NCBI GenBank assembly: GCA_947565915.1
Contig: CANOHY010000062.1
Span: 1-7,747 of the forward strand
DNA length: 7,747 nt
DNA from: an uncultured Eggerthellaceae bacterium
GTDB taxonomy: Bacteria > Actinomycetota > Coriobacteriia > Coriobacteriales > Eggerthellaceae
Direction: 5' to 3'
The notes beneath the pieces were generated by a model, which ran no database searches, was not told where the DNA came from, and saw nothing but the letters and a program-made list of their open reading frames with translations. Position 1 is the first letter of the stretch, and each line of letters opens with the position of its first letter. Shown here piece after piece: positions 6,504 to 7,747 of the stretch. A program made the position numbers and the translations under genes.

Positions 6504-7475
6504 ATGCAGTCAGCGCGCATAATGGAATTCCAAAAGGTAGCGGAAGCAGCAGCGATAGCTAGCGCGAAATGGATTGGCTTGGGCGACAAGGTAGCCGCCG
6601 ATCGCGCAGCAACCGAGGCCATGCGCAGCGCCTTCAACGATATCTCCTTCAGCGGCCGCATCGTAATCGGCGAAGGCGAGCGCGATGAAGCCCCCATGCT
6701 GTTCATCGGCGAAGAGCTTGGCCAAGGCGGCGACGAGATAGATATCGCAGTGGACCCGCTTGAAGGCACGAACCTGTGCGCATACGACCGTCCGGCTTCC
6801 TGGTGCACCATAGCTGTTGCTCCGCGCGGTGCCCTTCTCTATGCTCCCGACACTTACATGTGGAAGGTAGCAGGTGGGCCTGCCTGCAAGGGGAAGATCA
6901 GCATAGAGGCAACACCGACCGAAAACGTGAAGGCTGCAGCCGAGGCGCTTGGCAAGCCCGTGAGCGAGGTAACGGTGTGCATCCTCGAGCGCGACCGTCA
7001 TGCAGACATAATCCGAGAGCTGCACGAGGTGGGTTGCCGCGTTAAGACCATCGACGATGGCGATGTGTATTGGTGCATAGCGACCGCGCTCCCTGATTCG
7101 GGCGTGGATCTGGTCATGGGCGCAGGCGGATCTCCCGAGGCCGTGCTTTCGGCAACGGGTCTGAAGGCTGTTGGTGGCGAATTCAGTGCTCGTCTTGGCT
7201 TCGACGCCGACCCGCACGGTGCCGAGAAGCGCGCGCGTGCTGAGAAGATGTCGGACATCGACCTCGATGCGACGCTTTCCATGGACGACCTCGTGCGCAG
7301 CGATGATGCGCTCTTCATCGGTTGCGGCGTGACCGACTCCGAGCTCATCAAGGGCGTCCATGAATACCCCGATGGCACCATCACCACCGAAACGCTTGTG
7401 CTCAATGCTTACGACAACAGCGTTCGAATTATTAGGACCTGCCTCCGGGGCGAAAAGGGGTCCGTGCGCATCTAG
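6504..7475 (+). CDS. glpX: Fructose-1,6-bisphosphatase class II (GlpX type)
   Basis: Hydrolyses fructose 1,6-bisphosphate to fructose 6-phosphate and phosphate, the committed step of gluconeogenesis; some GlpX relatives also act on sedoheptulose 1,7-bisphosphate. The 323 residues fit the family. Key sites visible: Asp33 in AADRAA; GEGERDEAPM (56-65) with Glu57; VDPLEGTN (83-90) with Asp84 and Glu87, the metal/phosphate site; DGDVYW (185-190); and GGSPEAV (208-214) with Glu212. These fall at or within one residue of the functional positions of E. coli GlpX. The C-terminal part departs from the common pattern: IGCGVTDSELIKGV where AATGVTxGxLLxGV is usual, and LNAYDNSVR near the end. The start is supported by GAAGGGA at 6492-6498. 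It follows rsmB by 59 bases and ends at a strong terminator, so it is the last gene of the plus-strand group. Confidence 0.95.
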   Translation: MQSARIMEFQKVAEAAAIASAKWIGLGDKVAADRAATEAMRSAFNDISFSGRIVIGEGERDEAPMLFIGEELGQGGDEIDIAVDPLEGTNLCAYDRPASWCTIAVAPRGALLYAPDTYMWKVAGGPACKGKISIEATPTENVKAAAEALGKPVSEVTVCILERDRHADIIRELHEVGCRVKTIDDGDVYWCIATALPDSGVDLVMGAGGSPEAVLSATGLKAVGGEFSARLGFDADPHGAEKRARAEKMSDIDLDATLSMDDLVRSDDALFIGCGVTDSELIKGVHEYPDGTITTETLVLNAYDNSVRIIRTCLRGEKGSVRI

Positions 7476-7505
7476 GTAAGGGGATAGTTCTCCATTGTGC
7501 ACATT

Positions 7506-7530
7506 CGGGCCCCTTATGGGCCCGTTTTTT
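7506..7530 (+). terminator. Rho-independent terminator after glpX
   Basis: A perfect seven-base stem, CGGGCCC (7506-7512) with GGGCCCG (7518-7524), closes a five-base CTTAT loop and is followed at once by six T. It lies 30 bases after the glpX stop and 32 bases before the next ATG. It closes the dnaG-to-glpX direction and separates it from the downstream regulator gene. Confidence 0.93.
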
Positions 7531-7562
7531 ATTGGTATCGCTCTTCGAGGAAGGAAGGGAAG

Positions 7563-7713
7563 ATGGAAGAGCCGAACGTAAGAGAGATCGCAGGACGCAT
7601 CCAAGCGCTTCGCGAGGACTGCGGGTTCTCGATCGAGGAGATGGCCGAGGCAACAGGTCGCAGCATCGAGAACTATGCGGCACAGGAATCGGGTGATGAG
7701 GACCTCTCGTTCA
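7563..7713 (+). CDS. XRE-family helix-turn-helix regulator, N-terminal fragment
   Basis: Only the first 50 codons are present before the adapter at 7714. The fragment reads VREIAGRIQALRED (6-19), then SIEEMAEATGRSIENYAAQE (23-42), the helix pattern of an HTH_3/XRE DNA-binding domain: a first helix with IxxRIxxLRE, then a turn, and a recognition helix after the AxxTGRS turn. The gene is complete at its start, with a strong purine-rich site (GAGGAAGGAAGGG, ending close before ATG). It lies 32 bases after the terminator, so it should need its own promoter in that short gap or receive read-through. The missing part could be a small DNA-binding protein or, as often with this N-terminus, a regulator with a C-terminal cupin domain; nothing here decides. 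Codons past 7713 come from adapter and must be ignored. Confidence 0.75.
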
Positions 7714-7747
7714 AGATCGGAAGAGCGTCGTGTAGGGAAAGAGTGTA
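7714..7747 (-). other. Illumina TruSeq P5-side adapter remnant (artefact)
   Basis: These 34 bases are the reverse complement of the Illumina universal P5-side adapter, starting AGATCGGAAGAGC. Their first 21 bases are the exact reverse complement of bases 1-21. They extend the reading frame of the regulator fragment artificially to the edge of the window. Confidence 0.98.

Noticed and set aside
6510..7604. A 364-codon open frame on the minus strand, longer than the glpX gene it opposes
   Set aside because: It lies antisense to glpX, whose product has all family motifs. The antisense translation shows no recognisable domain and is a codon-bias shadow. It also crosses the terminator.
1..7747. 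A 21-bp terminal inverted repeat suggesting a transposon or linear plasmid
   Set aside because: The repeat is an exact Illumina adapter and the genes between are chromosomal housekeeping genes with no transposase, integrase or replication protein.
7713..7747. Continuation of the regulator reading frame to the end of the window
   Set aside because: These codons are translated from adapter sequence, so the residues are meaningless.

Overview
The window is a piece of ordinary bacterial chromosome, gene-dense and moderately GC-rich (mid-to-upper 50s per cent by eye, not computed). Six protein genes and one gene fragment can be read. Gene content and protein style suggest an Actinomycetota-like anaerobe, perhaps class Coriobacteriia. 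The hints are a dGTPase-family gene beside dnaG, a NusB-domain RsmB with an unusual methyltransferase motif I, and a GlpX-type fructose bisphosphatase. This placement is an inference with low-to-moderate confidence; no marker here settles it.

Both ends are artificial. Bases 1-21 and 7714-7747 are the same Illumina TruSeq P5-side adapter in opposite orientations, so the real DNA is about 22-7713. The two flanking genes are cut by the end of the molecule, not by biology, and the 21-bp perfect 'terminal inverted repeat' is library material.

Layout: (1) 22-1160, minus strand: an HD-superfamily dNTP triphosphohydrolase (dgt-like), complete at its N-terminus and missing only its C-terminal tail. 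(2) 1161-1328: a 168-bp divergent promoter region. (3) 1329-6444, plus strand: dnaG (primase), def (peptide deformylase), fmt (Met-tRNA formyltransferase) and rsmB (16S rRNA m5C967 methyltransferase). The last three are packed with overlaps. (4) 6504-7475: glpX (class II fructose-1,6-bisphosphatase), probably with its own promoter, closed by a strong intrinsic terminator at 7506-7530. (5) 7563-7713: the first 50 codons of an XRE-type helix-turn-helix regulator, cut by the adapter.

The genes fit together as housekeeping. Dgt and DnaG act at DNA replication (dNTP pool and primer synthesis). Fmt and Def open and close the formyl-methionine cycle of translation initiation, and RsmB modifies the small-subunit rRNA near the P site. 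GlpX is a gluconeogenic step that happens to lie downstream. I found no mobile element, CRISPR array, tRNA, rRNA, riboswitch or defence system. The most interesting biological details are the unusual RsmB (a 115-residue charged N-terminal extension and a non-canonical motif I) and the divergent dgt/dnaG arrangement.
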